This document shows positions 18,601 to 26,557 of a stretch of 64,000 bases of DNA, piece after piece. Each line of letters starts with the position of its first letter. Position 1 is the stretch's first letter. The notes beneath the pieces are model-generated. The model saw nothing but the letters and a program-made list of their open reading frames with translations. It ran no database searches and was not told where the DNA came from. The position numbers and the translations under genes are program-made. Source of the DNA: Trujillonella endophytica (GTDB lineage: Bacteria; Actinomycetota; Actinomycetes; Mycobacteriales; Geodermatophilaceae); contig NZ_FOEE01000019.1 in assembly GCF_900110555.1 (NCBI RefSeq), positions 1 to 64,000 on the forward strand, in the 5' to 3' direction.

Positions 18601-20729
18601 TGGCCGTGCTGGCGCTGGGCCGGCGGGAGGACTCGCTGCCCTACGACGACGACGACCGCGTGCTCGTCGAGGAGCTCGCCGCCCGGGCCGCGCTGGCGGT
18701 CGACAACGTCGTGCTGCTCGCCGAGGAGCGCGCCACCGCCCGGCGCCTGGCGGTGCTCCAGCGGGTGACCGCGGAGTTCTCGGCGGCGACCACCCCGGCG
18801 CAGGTGGCCGAGCTCGCCGCCCGCACGCTGCGGGAGCTCGCCGTCGACGCGGGCCAGATCGCCGTGCACGAGCTGGACCCGGCCGCCCGCCGCCTCACCT
18901 CCCTGGCCGTGCACGGCGGGCTCGGCGACGACGACCGCCAGGCGTGGACCGTCGTGCCGCTGTCCACGCCGGTGGCCTTCACGACCGCCGTCCTGGACAA
19001 CCGGGCCATCTGGCTGGAGGAGGTGGCCGACCGGATCGACCAGCGGACCGGCCTCACCCCCGGGCAGGCCCGCAGCCTCGCCACCTCACCCGTCCGGGCC
19101 GCCGCGGCGCTGCCCCTGGCGGCCGGGGGCCGCGTGTTCGGGGTGCTCAGCGTGGGGTTCGCGCGGCCACGGCGCTTCCCCCGCGCCGAGCGCGACCTGC
19201 TCCTGGCGGTGGCCGAGCAGTGCGCCCAGGCGCTCGACCGCGCCCGCCTCTACCGCGCCGAGTCCGACATCGCGACGACGCTGCAGCGCAGCCTGCTGCC
19301 GACGGAGCTGCCGCAGCTGGCCGGGCTCGCGCTGGCCGCCCAGTACCTCCCCGGCGCGGTCGGCAGCTCGGCCGGTGGCGACTGGTACGACGTCGTGGAG
19401 CTCGACGACGGCCGGGTCGCCATCGCCGTCGGGGACGTCGTCGGGCAGGGCCCCTCGGCCGCGGCCGTCATGGGGCAGCTGCGCAGCGCCCTGTCCGCGG
19501 CCCTGCTGCAGGGATGCCCCCCGGCGGCGGCACTCGAGCTGCTCGACCGGTTCGCCTCACGGCTGCCCGGGGCGCTGGCCTCCAGCGCCGCGTGCCTCGT
19601 GGTCGACCGTGCCGCCGGCCGGGTCCGCTGGGCCCGCGCCGGCCATCCCCCGCCGCTGCTGGTCACCGGCGAGGGCGTCACGCTGCTGGACGGCGCCGGG
19701 TCGGGCTCGGTGCTCGGCGTCCCCGGCCGCGCGGCCTACACCGAGGGCTCGGTCTCCGTCGCGCCCGGCACGACGCTGGTGCTCTACACCGACGGGCTGG
19801 TCGAGCGCCGGAGCGAGACCCTCGACGCCGGTCTGGCGCGGATCACCGCCGCCGCCCGCCGGCATGCTGCGGCCGATCCCGAACGGCTGGTCCAGCACCT
19901 GCTCGCCGACGTGCTGCCCGACGACGAGCGGTCCGACGACGTCGCCGTCATCGCCGTGCGCGTCGTACCTCCGCCGCTGCACGAGCGGCTGCCCGCCGAC
20001 CCGGTGCAGCTGGCCCGGGTGCGGCGCGCGGTCGGGGCCTGGACGGCGGCCGTGGGCCTGCCCCCGGACACGGTCGACGACCTGCAGCTGGCGCTCGGCG
20101 AGGCCCTGGCCAACGCCGTCGAGCACGCCTATCCCGGCCCCGGGCACGAGGGGGAGTGCGAGTACTCCCTGGAGCGCGAGCCCGACGGGTCGGTCCGCGC
20201 CGGCGTCCGCGACAGCGGCACGTGGCGGCCCGCGCCGGCCGACCGGGGGTTCCGCGGCCGGGGCATCGAGCTGATCGGTGCCCTGGCCACCGACGTCTCG
20301 ATCGGGCCGGCTCCCGGGCGGGGCACGGAGGTGCGGTTCCGCGTCGTGCCGCAGCCGGGCCCGGATCCGGCGCCGGCGACCGCCGTCGGGGCCGAGGCCG
20401 CGGTCGCGGCGGGCGAGGCCGCGCTGACCGTGCGGCCCGGACCCGCGGGGCCGCTGCTGGTGCTCTCCGGCGAGCTCGACATCGCCGGGGTGAACCGGTT
20501 GCGGCCCGAGGTGCTGGCCGCCGTGGCCGGGCCGGCGGAGGAGACGGTGCTGGACCTGCAGGCCGTGGGCTACCTGGCCAGCGCGGGGGTGGGGCTGGTG
20601 CTGGAGGCGGCCACGACCGCGCGGCAGGCGGGGAGCCGACCCCGGGTGCGGATCGTCCCGGGGAGCGCGCCGGACCGGGTGCTGCGGTTGTCGGGCCTCC
20701 CCGACGACCTGCTGGAGGACGGCGACTGA
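15618..20729 (+). CDS. Hybrid kinase / PP2C phosphatase / anti-sigma ATPase / STAS protein (1703 aa)
   Basis: One chain joins a hybrid histidine kinase to a complete sigma-factor partner-switching set. Order by rough residue: PAS-like (15-150), GAF (175-330), HisKA with phospho-His 363 in SNVSHEFRTPL, HATPase with NALKY and GEGSGIGLAM (455-575), receiver with Asp 685 in LVSDVMMP and KPF switch Lys (630-750), PAS (760-880), two GAFs (885-1040, 1045-1215), SpoIIE/PP2C phosphatase with GGDWYD (Asp 1255), RsbW-like ATPase with LGEALANAVEHAY (1465-1590), and STAS with LASAGVG (Ser 1655). All key residues are kept. No TM helix is seen. The start could instead be GTG 15633. Confidence 0.9.
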   Translation: MRDAPVTHDSLHRSPFAGGGDLGAAMAERDWSDTPLGAPGTWPASLRNTVRIVLTSRFSMWAAWGPELTAFYNDAYRRDTLQAKHPWALGRPAHEMWAEIWHDIGPRIASVLETGVATWDEDLLLFLERSGYPEETYHTFSYSPLDDDEGVTAGMLCVVTETTDGVVGERRMATLRDLAAALAPARTREAVLEAAGEQLARNLADLPFSAVYLYDDDGTARARATAGIDPDRGILPSVIGPDDPRRARLSSDLRAGTPVVIEGLAQRFPDLPTGAWQRAPDNGVVVPLTSSGQGPSDLAGFLAVGLNPHRPYDEGYRGFVDLVAHQISSALLNADSYEAERERAEALAELDRAKTDFFSNVSHEFRTPLTLIMGPVAELRAAEDLTTPRVREELEVIERNALRLGKLVNTLLDFSRLQAGRIEARFEPVDLAAATAELASVFRSAVGRAGLTYDVDCAALPEPVHVDRDMWEKVVLNLLSNALKYTFDGGITVRLRGGPEGAVLTVADTGTGIPATELPRLFERFTRIAGARSRSGEGSGIGLAMVKELVGLHGGTVTADSAPDVGTTFTVTLPYGTAHLPEDRLAPLTPDAPAVSGAATPFVAEALRWLPAVDPAAGPGDAAGTPEEPAQSGPVGRVLVADDNADMRDYLVRLLAPRYAVTAVADGAEALAAARAAPPDLLVSDVMMPRLDGMGLLAALRGDPRTSRVPVLLLSARAGEEAAVEGLAAGADDYLVKPFAAQELQARVGAHVHLGRARRAAEERFTAIADLAPALIWVSDRDGRRVLVNAGWTAFSGRDSGAELGDGWLEGVHPDDRERYRQVVAEAAADERGWEVEFRLRRADGAHVWMLERAVPIGLGPDAAGHVGTCTDISARHRETERLALFAEAASVLDRERTVESQLGALARLLVDRRVADFCTVRLVEPDGGLRFVGIAGLDARAEAALAALDPGTGIGAEALATGRTVRVARVPRIPGDLAIGSGLAVPLSVGGRVLAVLALGRREDSLPYDDDDRVLVEELAARAALAVDNVVLLAEERATARRLAVLQRVTAEFSAATTPAQVAELAARTLRELAVDAGQIAVHELDPAARRLTSLAVHGGLGDDDRQAWTVVPLSTPVAFTTAVLDNRAIWLEEVADRIDQRTGLTPGQARSLATSPVRAAAALPLAAGGRVFGVLSVGFARPRRFPRAERDLLLAVAEQCAQALDRARLYRAESDIATTLQRSLLPTELPQLAGLALAAQYLPGAVGSSAGGDWYDVVELDDGRVAIAVGDVVGQGPSAAAVMGQLRSALSAALLQGCPPAAALELLDRFASRLPGALASSAACLVVDRAAGRVRWARAGHPPPLLVTGEGVTLLDGAGSGSVLGVPGRAAYTEGSVSVAPGTTLVLYTDGLVERRSETLDAGLARITAAARRHAAADPERLVQHLLADVLPDDERSDDVAVIAVRVVPPPLHERLPADPVQLARVRRAVGAWTAAVGLPPDTVDDLQLALGEALANAVEHAYPGPGHEGECEYSLEREPDGSVRAGVRDSGTWRPAPADRGFRGRGIELIGALATDVSIGPAPGRGTEVRFRVVPQPGPDPAPATAVGAEAAVAAGEAALTVRPGPAGPLLVLSGELDIAGVNRLRPEVLAAVAGPAEETVLDLQAVGYLASAGVGLVLEAATTARQAGSRPRVRIVPGSAPDRVLRLSGLPDDLLEDGD

Positions 20730-20891
20730 CGGCGGACCCCCTCGGACGGGTGGCTCCGGGCGGGTCCGGTTTCGCCGTGCATCGCATCGGGCAGAGACCG
20801 GGTGAGACCTGCTGGCGGCTGGGCCAGAAGGATGCCGCACAATGCTCTCCGGCCGGCCGGTCGATCCGGCCCTGCAGGCGTCGAGGACCGG

Positions 20892-21896
20892 GTGAACCGA
20901 ACAGCTGCCGACGGTGGGGCGCACGCGCCCCGGTCCGCGCACGCCTGGCCGGCGGCCGATGCGGGGCACGGTCACGCCGCCCTCCTCTACGCAGACCCCG
21001 CCGGGATGCTCGCGGCCACCACCCCGTTCCTCCAGGCCGGCCTGGACGCCGGTGACCTGACCGTCCTGGCGCTGCGTCCCGAGATGGCGGAGCTGGTCGG
21101 CGGGGCCCTGGGCGAGCGCGTCGGCGCCGTGGAGTCCGACGTGCGGCTGTGCCTGCTCGGCGCCCGCGCCCCCGACGCCTTCACCGCGGTCCGCCGGGCG
21201 GTCGAGCGGTCCGCGGCCACCGGCAACGGGCGGCTGCGGGTGGTCGGCGAGCCGGGTCTGGGCCGCCCCGATGTCGACGCCCGCGAGGCGGTCCGGTTCG
21301 AGGCGGCGGTCAACTCCGTCCTCGCCGGCGCCCCCGTGTGGGCGTTGTGCCTCTACGACCGCCAGCTCCTCGACGAGACGCAGGTGGCGCAGGTGGTGGC
21401 CACCCACCCCCAGCTGGCCGTCGGTGACGCGCTGCTGGACAACCCGCGGTTCCGCGAGCCGGCCTCGGTGATCCGGTCGCTGCCGGTGCCCCGCGATCCG
21501 CTCGAGAGGACCCCGCCGGTGCTCGCGGTCGACGGGGCCACCGTGCTGGCCGAGCTCCGCAGCAGGCTCCGGGTGGCCCTCGTGGCGGCCGTCGCCGACC
21601 GGGCGCTGCACGAGGACCTGCTCCTGGCCGTCAGCGAGGTGGCCGCGAACGCCTTCCGGCACGGCAGCCCGCCGGTGTCGGCCCGCCTCTGGGGCGACGG
21701 TCGCAGGCTGGTCTGCACCATCACCGACTCCGGGCGCGGTTTCGACGACCCCCTGGCCGGTTTCCGGCCCGCCCACGGCGAGGACCTCGGCCGCGGCGGC
21801 ATGGGGCTGTGGCTGGCCCGCAAGCTCTGGGACTCCGTCGACCTGATCGACGGCGGCCGCGGGCTCACCGTCCGGATGTCCACGACCCTGGGCTGA
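20892..21896 (+). CDS. MEDS-domain protein with HATPase (anti-sigma-like, 334 aa)
   Basis: The N-terminal half (HAALLYADPAGMLAATTPFLQAG onward in two blocks) is the MEDS/DcmR-like sensory domain thought to bind small ligands. The C-terminal ~110 residues are an RsbW-type HATPase with SEVAANAFRHG (N-box) and DSGRGFDDP (G1), then GGMGLWLARKL. Such proteins phosphorylate STAS anti-sigma antagonists. It follows the giant phosphatase/STAS protein by 162 bp on the same strand, so a shared general-stress pathway is likely. GAGG lies 5 nt before the GTG at 20892; an upstream start at 20802 would add 30 unconserved residues. Confidence 0.82.
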   Translation: MNRTAADGGAHAPRSAHAWPAADAGHGHAALLYADPAGMLAATTPFLQAGLDAGDLTVLALRPEMAELVGGALGERVGAVESDVRLCLLGARAPDAFTAVRRAVERSAATGNGRLRVVGEPGLGRPDVDAREAVRFEAAVNSVLAGAPVWALCLYDRQLLDETQVAQVVATHPQLAVGDALLDNPRFREPASVIRSLPVPRDPLERTPPVLAVDGATVLAELRSRLRVALVAAVADRALHEDLLLAVSEVAANAFRHGSPPVSARLWGDGRRLVCTITDSGRGFDDPLAGFRPAHGEDLGRGGMGLWLARKLWDSVDLIDGGRGLTVRMSTTLG

Positions 21897-21960
21897 GCGC
21901 CGCGCCGCGCCGTCCGCCGGCCTGCTTGACCCGGCGACCCCGCGCTGTTCAGCTGGCCGG

Positions 21961-22794
21961 GTGATCGTGGTGACGGCGGCCGGTGGCCAGACGGGCACCG
22001 CCGTCGTCGCGGCGCTGCGGGCGCGGGGCCTGCCGGTCCGCGCGGTCGTCGGGCACCGCGGGCCCCGCCCCGAGCTGGCCGCGCTCGGCGCCGAGGTCGT
22101 GACGGCGGAGCTGACCCAGCCCGTGGCATGGTCCGGCGTCCTCGCCGGAGCCGACGCCCTCTACCTGATCTGGCCCAACTTCGACCCGGACGAGGCCGAG
22201 GGAGCGGCCGCCCTGTTCGCCGAGGCCCGGCGGGCCGGGGTGGGCCGGGTGGTCTACCACTCGGTGCTGCGTCCGCAGGCCCGCGGCATGCCGCACCACG
22301 CGGCCAAGGACCGCGCCGAGCAGGCGCTGGACACCGCCGGCCTGGCCTGGCGGGTGCTCCAGCCGTGCGCCTACGCGCAGAACCTCGACGAGGAGGTGCG
22401 GCGGGCCGCCGACACCGGGGTGCTGCGCAGCTTCTGGGGCGTGCGGACGGCGCAGTCGCTGGTCGCCCTGTCCGACGTCGCCGAGGCCGCCGCCGTGCTG
22501 CTCACCGAGGCCGGCCTGGACGGCGGCACGTTCGAGGTGGCCGGGCCCGAGCCGCTGACCGCGCCGCGGGTGGCGGACCTGCTGGGGGAGGCGCTGGGTC
22601 GCGAGGTCGTCGCCGACGACGTCGTCCCCGCGGGGGAGGTGCCCGTCTCCTACCGGGCCCGCTGCCGGCGGCTCATGCTCGACCACTACCGCGCGCACGG
22701 CTTCGCCGGCAGCCCCCGCGTGGCCACCGCTCTCCTGGGCCGGCCGCCGCGGACCTACGCCGAGCACCTCGCCGACCTGCTGGGCCCGGCCTGA
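21961..22794 (+). CDS. NmrA-like NAD(P)-binding protein (277 aa)
   Basis: Atypical short-chain dehydrogenase-like Rossmann protein, often a quinone reductase or redox sensor. The nucleotide-binding start VTAAGGQTGTAVVAALRARG is intact; LRPQARGMPHHAAKDRAE and LQPCAYAQNLDEE match the NmrA/QOR2 pattern. The Tyr-x-x-x-Lys catalytic pair of classical SDRs is not evident. No Shine-Dalgarno sequence precedes the GTG. Convergent with the DNA ligase gene, with 15 bp between. Confidence 0.8.
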   Translation: MIVVTAAGGQTGTAVVAALRARGLPVRAVVGHRGPRPELAALGAEVVTAELTQPVAWSGVLAGADALYLIWPNFDPDEAEGAAALFAEARRAGVGRVVYHSVLRPQARGMPHHAAKDRAEQALDTAGLAWRVLQPCAYAQNLDEEVRRAADTGVLRSFWGVRTAQSLVALSDVAEAAAVLLTEAGLDGGTFEVAGPEPLTAPRVADLLGEALGREVVADDVVPAGEVPVSYRARCRRLMLDHYRAHGFAGSPRVATALLGRPPRTYAEHLADLLGPA

Positions 22795-22809
22795 CCGGCG
22801 GCCGGCCGC

Positions 22810-23892
22810 TCAGCCGATCGGCGGGACGTCGTCGGCCTGCAGGTCGGGGCGGGTGCGCACGAAGCGCAAGGGGTGCCGGAAGACGCCGGCCTGCAGGGCG
22901 GCGTCGGCGCTGACCTCGACGACGACGTCGGGCCGCACCCGGGTCAGCGGCACGCTCAGCCGTCCGCCGCCGAAGCGGCCGGTGCCGATCCGGTCGGGCC
23001 ACGGGTGGTCGGGGCCGGCGGGCGTCAGGACGGCGGCCAGTTCCTCGGCGGCGGCCGGGGTCAGCGGGCCGGTGCGGCCGACGACGACCAGCTCGCCGTC
23101 CCGGTAGCGGGCCGCGACCAGCTGGCTCGGGCGGTCCAGGGAGCCGATCACCCCGCCGGCGAGGACCTCGGTGGTCTCCCACGACTTGACCTTCACCCAC
23201 TCCCGCCGTCCGGGCGCGTACCGGGTGCCGGCGCCCTTGGCGACCAGCCCCTCGACCCCGGCGGCGCGGAAGTCCGCCGACCACTGCCGGGCCTCGTCGG
23301 GATCCGTCGTGACGGGGGAGAGCTGCAGCGGCGGGGCCCAGTGCGCGGCGAGGCGTTCCAGCTCCGCGCGACGGCGGCGCAGCGGACGCCGGCGCAGGTC
23401 GGCACCGCCGGCGGCGAGGAGGTCGAAGGCCACGTAGGACGCGGGGGCGGCCGCCACCTGCGCCGCGATCCGGCCGGGCGCGGTGACCATGCGCCGCTGC
23501 AGGAGGCCGAAGTCCAGCCGGTCGTCGTGCCAGACGACGACCTCGCCGTCGACGACGGTTCCGGCCGGCAGCTGCGCGAGTGCGGCGGCGGCGATGTCGG
23601 GAAAGCGGTCGGTGAGGTCCCGTCCCTGCTTGGACCACAGCCGGGTGCTGCGCGCGGTGCGGACGACGACCAGCCGGTAGCCGTCCCACTTGGGCTCGTA
23701 CAGGCACCCGCCCGGGAGCGCGGAGGGCGCCGGGAGGCTGCGGGTGGGCTTGGCCAGCTGCACCGCGACGGGACCGGCCAGCTCCGGCGGCAGGTCCGGA
23801 GGGTGGGCGGGGAATGCCCCAGCGGTCAGCGGCACGACGTCCAGCCTGGGGGCTGCGGGCAGCCGCCGCAGCGCCGCGGCGGGCCGGCTCAC
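22810..23892 (-). CDS. ligC: ATP-dependent DNA ligase, LigC type (360 aa)
   Basis: Seals nicks using ATP. The adenylation motif EPKWDGYR holds the nucleophilic Lys near residue 65, followed by VDGEVVVW (motif III), YVAFDLLA, VEGLVAKG (motif IV) and WVKVKSW (motif V). The OB-fold follows. There is no polymerase or nuclease domain, so it matches stand-alone LigC rather than LigD; in mycobacteria LigC is linked to backup base-excision repair. Its GTG overlaps the NUDIX TGA by 4 bp, so the pair is coupled and may pair ligation with nucleotide-pool cleaning. Confidence 0.9.
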   Translation of the reverse strand: MSRPAAALRRLPAAPRLDVVPLTAGAFPAHPPDLPPELAGPVAVQLAKPTRSLPAPSALPGGCLYEPKWDGYRLVVVRTARSTRLWSKQGRDLTDRFPDIAAAALAQLPAGTVVDGEVVVWHDDRLDFGLLQRRMVTAPGRIAAQVAAAPASYVAFDLLAAGGADLRRRPLRRRRAELERLAAHWAPPLQLSPVTTDPDEARQWSADFRAAGVEGLVAKGAGTRYAPGRREWVKVKSWETTEVLAGGVIGSLDRPSQLVAARYRDGELVVVGRTGPLTPAAAEELAAVLTPAGPDHPWPDRIGTGRFGGGRLSVPLTRVRPDVVVEVSADAALQAGVFRHPLRFVRTRPDLQADDVPPIG

Positions 23893-24428
23893 CCGTTCGG
23901 TGGAGCGCCGTCCAGGAGCAGGAGGGAGTACGCCGACAGGGACGGGGCGTCGGTGAAGCGGCCCGCGCGGATCATCGCCCGGAGCTCGTCCTCGGGCACC
24001 CACGCCGACCGCATGTCGGCCTCGCTCTCCTCGCGGGCGGTCGGGCCCGGCGTGAGGTCGGTGGCCAGCCAGACGTCGAACTCCTGCGTCGACAGCCCCG
24101 ATGCGAGGTCGAGGTGGCCGAGGTGGCGCAGCTCGCCCGCACGCAGGCCCGTCTCCTCCGCGAGCTCCGCGCGGGCCAGCTCCTCCGGCGTCCCGTCGGC
24201 AGCCGAGCCCCACGTGCCCTGCGGGAACTCCCAGGCCCGGCGGCCCACCGGGTAGCGGTACTGCTCGACCAGCCAGAAGCCGTTCCGTTCGCGGGGCAGG
24301 ACGAGGGCGAAGTGCGGCTTCTCGACGACGCCGTAGACGCCGGTGCTGCCGTCCTCGCGCTCGACGGTGTCCTCGCGGACCCGGATCCACGCGTTGCGGT
24401 ACACCTCGCGGCTGCTCGTCGCCCTCAT
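23889..24428 (-). CDS. NUDIX hydrolase (179 aa)
   Basis: Pyrophosphohydrolase of the ADP-ribose pyrophosphatase-like branch, suggested by LVEQYRYPVGRRAWEFPQG before the NUDIX box. The box reads GTPEELARAELAEETGL: the catalytic Glu residues are kept, although the usual Arg of REL is Ala. The ATG at 24428 gives a normal length; an upstream GTG would add 14 residues. It is the first gene of the pair with the DNA ligase. Confidence 0.85.
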   Translation of the reverse strand: MRATSSREVYRNAWIRVREDTVEREDGSTGVYGVVEKPHFALVLPRERNGFWLVEQYRYPVGRRAWEFPQGTWGSAADGTPEELARAELAEETGLRAGELRHLGHLDLASGLSTQEFDVWLATDLTPGPTAREESEADMRSAWVPEDELRAMIRAGRFTDAPSLSAYSLLLLDGAPPNG

Positions 24429-24478
24429 GCTCCTGCCCTCATGGACCGACCCTCTCAGAGCGCGGACCATGGGACGTG

Positions 24479-24958
24479 ATGACCGAGCGGAAGCCGACCG
24501 GCGTCTCGTTCGAGACGTGGGTGGAACGGCAGATCAGGCAGGCGCAGGAGCGCGGGGCGTTCACCGGCCTGCCGGGCGCGGGCGAGCCCCTGCGGATCGA
24601 CCCCGAGAAGACCGCCTACGACTGGGCGCTGGACAAGGCCCGCCGCGAGGGCGTGGAGACGGCGGAGATGCTGCCGCCCGGCCTGCGGCTGCGCCGGGAG
24701 CGCGACGAGCTGCCTCAGCGGGCGGCGCGGCTGGCGAGCGAGGCCGCCGTCCGGGCGCTGGCCGAGGACTACGACGACCGGGTGCAGGCGTTCTGGCGCC
24801 GGCCGCAGGAGAGCCGCTGGGCGCCGGTCCCCGGCCTGGCCGACGTCGAGGCGCTCGTCGAGGGCTGGCGGCGCGACCGGCCGCCGCCCCCGCCACCGCA
24901 GCCGGCGCCGGAGCCGCCCGCGGCGCGCCGCCGGTGGTGGCACCGGCGGCGCGCCTGA
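24479..24958 (+). CDS. DUF1992 / DnaJC28-like protein (159 aa)
   Basis: Small protein with the DUF1992 pattern: FETWVERQIRQAQERGAF, LPGAGEPLRID, then helical segments. Relatives include the human DnaJ homologue subfamily C member 28, but there is no J domain here. The C-terminus is a Pro-rich, Arg-rich low-complexity tail ending in WWHRRRA. It starts 50 bp from the divergent NUDIX gene. Function unknown. Confidence 0.75.
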   Translation: MTERKPTGVSFETWVERQIRQAQERGAFTGLPGAGEPLRIDPEKTAYDWALDKARREGVETAEMLPPGLRLRRERDELPQRAARLASEAAVRALAEDYDDRVQAFWRRPQESRWAPVPGLADVEALVEGWRRDRPPPPPPQPAPEPPAARRRWWHRRRA

Positions 24959-24964
24959 CGGCTC

Positions 24965-25333
24965 TCACGCGGCGGCCGGCACGCGGTCCAGGAAGCCGAG
25001 GACGGTGGTGATCCGCCCCTCGTCGTCGACGACCGCGGCGTCGAAGCCGGTGATCGGCGGCTCCGCGCCCTCGGGGCCGAGGTGCCACGTGAAACGCAGC
25101 TGGTGGTGGTGGGCGTCCACCGGCCCGGCGAGCCGGAACACGAACCCGGGGAACTGCTGCTGGACGGCGGCGATGGTCGCGTCGATCGCGTCGTGGCCCC
25201 GGACGTCCACCAGCGGGTCGGTGTAGCGGGCGGCGTCGGCGAAGACTTCCTCGACGGCGGCCCGGCGGGCGGCCGGGTCGGTGGTGTTCCAGGCCGCGAG
25301 GTAGCGCTCGGCGTGGATGGCGGTGGCGGTCAT
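24965..25333 (-). CDS. NTF2/SnoaL-fold protein (122 aa)
   Basis: Small alpha+beta barrel protein of the nuclear transport factor 2 / SnoaL-like superfamily: AERYLAAWNTTDPAARRAAVEEVFADAARYTDPL is typical of the helical start. No polyketide cyclase neighbours are present, so a SnoaL function is not implied. GGAGC lies 5 nt before the ATG at 25333. Divergent from an MmyB-like regulator across a 111-bp spacer with a palindromic site, so it is probably that regulator's target. Confidence 0.78.
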   Translation of the reverse strand: MTATAIHAERYLAAWNTTDPAARRAAVEEVFADAARYTDPLVDVRGHDAIDATIAAVQQQFPGFVFRLAGPVDAHHHQLRFTWHLGPEGAEPPITGFDAAVVDDEGRITTVLGFLDRVPAAA

Positions 25334-25387
25334 GGGGTGCTCCTCGGTCGTGGTCATGGCGACGACCGTGGCGGCCGCAGGGACGGG

Positions 25388-25414
25388 CGTCGATTACCTC
25401 CGGGGTAGGCGACG
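25388..25414. promoter_or_regulatory. Candidate operator of the MmyB-like regulator
   Basis: CGTCG (25388-25392) and CGACG (25410-25414) flank an imperfect palindrome centred on TACCTCCGGGGTA. It lies just upstream of the regulator's -10 and faces the divergent NTF2-fold gene, a position suited to controlling both. Confidence 0.45.
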
Positions 25415-25431
25415 GCGCGACGACCCGTCGC

Positions 25432-25437
25432 TAGCGT
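25432..25437 (+). promoter_or_regulatory. Leaderless -10 of the MmyB-like regulator
   Basis: TAGCGT ends 8 nt before the first base of the GTG start and there is no Shine-Dalgarno site. Confidence 0.5.
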
Positions 25438-25444
25438 CGCCGCC

Positions 25445-26227
25445 GTGACCACCACCGCCGTCCGCCCGCCCGTCGGGGGGCTGCTGCGCGACTGGCGGCA
25501 GCGCCGCCGGCTCTCCCAGCTGGAGCTCGCGACCGAGGCGGGCGTCTCGGCCCGGCACCTGAGCTTCGTCGAGACCGGCCGCGCCCGGCCCAGCCGCGAC
25601 ATGGTGCTGCACCTGGCCGAGCAGCTGGAGGTGCCGCTGCGGGAGCGCAACGAGCTGCTGCTGGCCGCCGGGTTCGCCCCCGCCTTCGGCCACCGCGGGC
25701 TGGACCATCCCGACATGGCGGCGGTCACCCGCGCCCTGGACCTGGTGCTGCGGGCCTACGAGCCCTATCCGGCGCTGGTCGTCGACCGCGCGTGGGAGCT
25801 CGTCATGGCCAACGCGACGGTCGCCCTGCTGACCGAGGGCGCGGCCGCGCACCTGCTGGAGCCGCCGGTGAACGTGCTGAGACTGAGCCTGCACCCCGAT
25901 GGCCTGGCCCCGCGGATCGCGAACCTGCCGCAGTGGCGCGGGCACGTGCTGCACCGACTCGGCCGGGAGGCGCACCTGACCGGCGACCCCGGGCTGGCCG
26001 CGCTGCACCGGGAGCTGGCCGCGCTGCCCGGTGCGGTGGACCGGTCGACCCCGGACGGCATCGTCGTCCCGCTGCGGCTGCGCACCGACGACGGCGTGCT
26101 CTCGTTCGTCAGCACCGTGACCACCTTCGGCACCGCCGTCGACGTGACCGCCGCCGAGCTCAGCGTCGAGGCGTTCCTGCCCGGCGACGCCGCGACCGCC
26201 GGAGCCCTGCGCCGGGCCGCGGGCTAA
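25445..26227 (+). CDS. XRE-family regulator with MmyB-like ligand domain (260 aa)
   Basis: DNA-binding regulator. An N-terminal helix-turn-helix (about 12-65: LRDWRQRRRLSQLELATEAG, HLSFVETGRARPSRDM) is followed by a PAS-like MmyB domain (about 95-255) with ALVVDRAWELVMANA, which in this family binds fatty acids or other small hydrophobic ligands. Divergent from the NTF2-fold gene, its likely target. The 3' end overlaps the convergent small gene by 4 bp. Confidence 0.88.
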   Translation: MTTTAVRPPVGGLLRDWRQRRRLSQLELATEAGVSARHLSFVETGRARPSRDMVLHLAEQLEVPLRERNELLLAAGFAPAFGHRGLDHPDMAAVTRALDLVLRAYEPYPALVVDRAWELVMANATVALLTEGAAAHLLEPPVNVLRLSLHPDGLAPRIANLPQWRGHVLHRLGREAHLTGDPGLAALHRELAALPGAVDRSTPDGIVVPLRLRTDDGVLSFVSTVTTFGTAVDVTAAELSVEAFLPGDAATAGALRRAAG

Positions 26228-26361
26228 CCGGGCTCCTCGGCCTGCGCCTCCTCGCGCTCCTTCGCCTCGAGCTCCCGCGTGGCCATGCCGCCGTGCCCGC
26301 CCTCGTCGTGCTGGCCCGGGCGGAGGTTGTTGCCCTCGGTCTCCTCGCGCGGTTCGCTCAT
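26224..26361 (-). CDS. Small acidic hydrophilic protein (45 aa), hypothetical
   Basis: Short frame rich in Glu, Gly and His, with no hydrophobic core: it begins MSEPREETEGNNLRPGQH and ends EEAQAEEPG. CACGCT lies 7 nt ahead of the ATG, close to the leaderless promoter pattern used elsewhere in the window. Probably disordered. It overlaps the convergent regulator by 4 bp. Plausible as a real small gene because its composition is unlike a chance high-GC frame, but no family is recognised. Confidence 0.45.
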   Translation of the reverse strand: MSEPREETEGNNLRPGQHDEGGHGGMATRELEAKEREEAQAEEPG

Positions 26362-26425
26362 GCGCCCAGCGTGCGCCCCGCCGGGCGGCGCGGCCACGCG
26401 ACGGGCCGGAGCCCCCGGTGTCGTC

Positions 26426-26496
26426 GTGCTCTGCGTACCCGGGGAGGCACAGCACAGTGATTGCCTGTGCTCTGCGTACTCGGGGAGGCAGAGCAC
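26426..26496. repeat. Two tandem palindromic hairpins
   Basis: Two near-identical 30-bp units at 26426-26455 and 26467-26496 (41-bp period). Each has 9-bp arms GTGCTCTGC and GCAGAGCAC (one mismatch in the first unit) around a 12-nt loop. They lie between the ends of hyuB and the start of the small hypothetical gene, downstream of hyuB, so they could act as a double terminator or be a mobile palindromic repeat. Confidence 0.6.
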
Positions 26497-26557
26497 GAGC
26501 GGGCGGGACCGCGTGGCGCCGCCCGCGGGCGGCCGGCGGCGGTGCGGAGCCGCCCGG

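Noticed and set aside
17027-21055. A 1342-codon plus-strand frame inside the giant signalling gene
   Set aside because: It is the +1/-1 shadow of the 1703-residue protein and shows only Arg/Ala/Gly repeats.
24965-25333. SnoaL-like polyketide cyclase
   Set aside because: The NTF2 fold is shared by many unrelated proteins, and the gene lies 17 kb from the polyketide operon with its own regulator.
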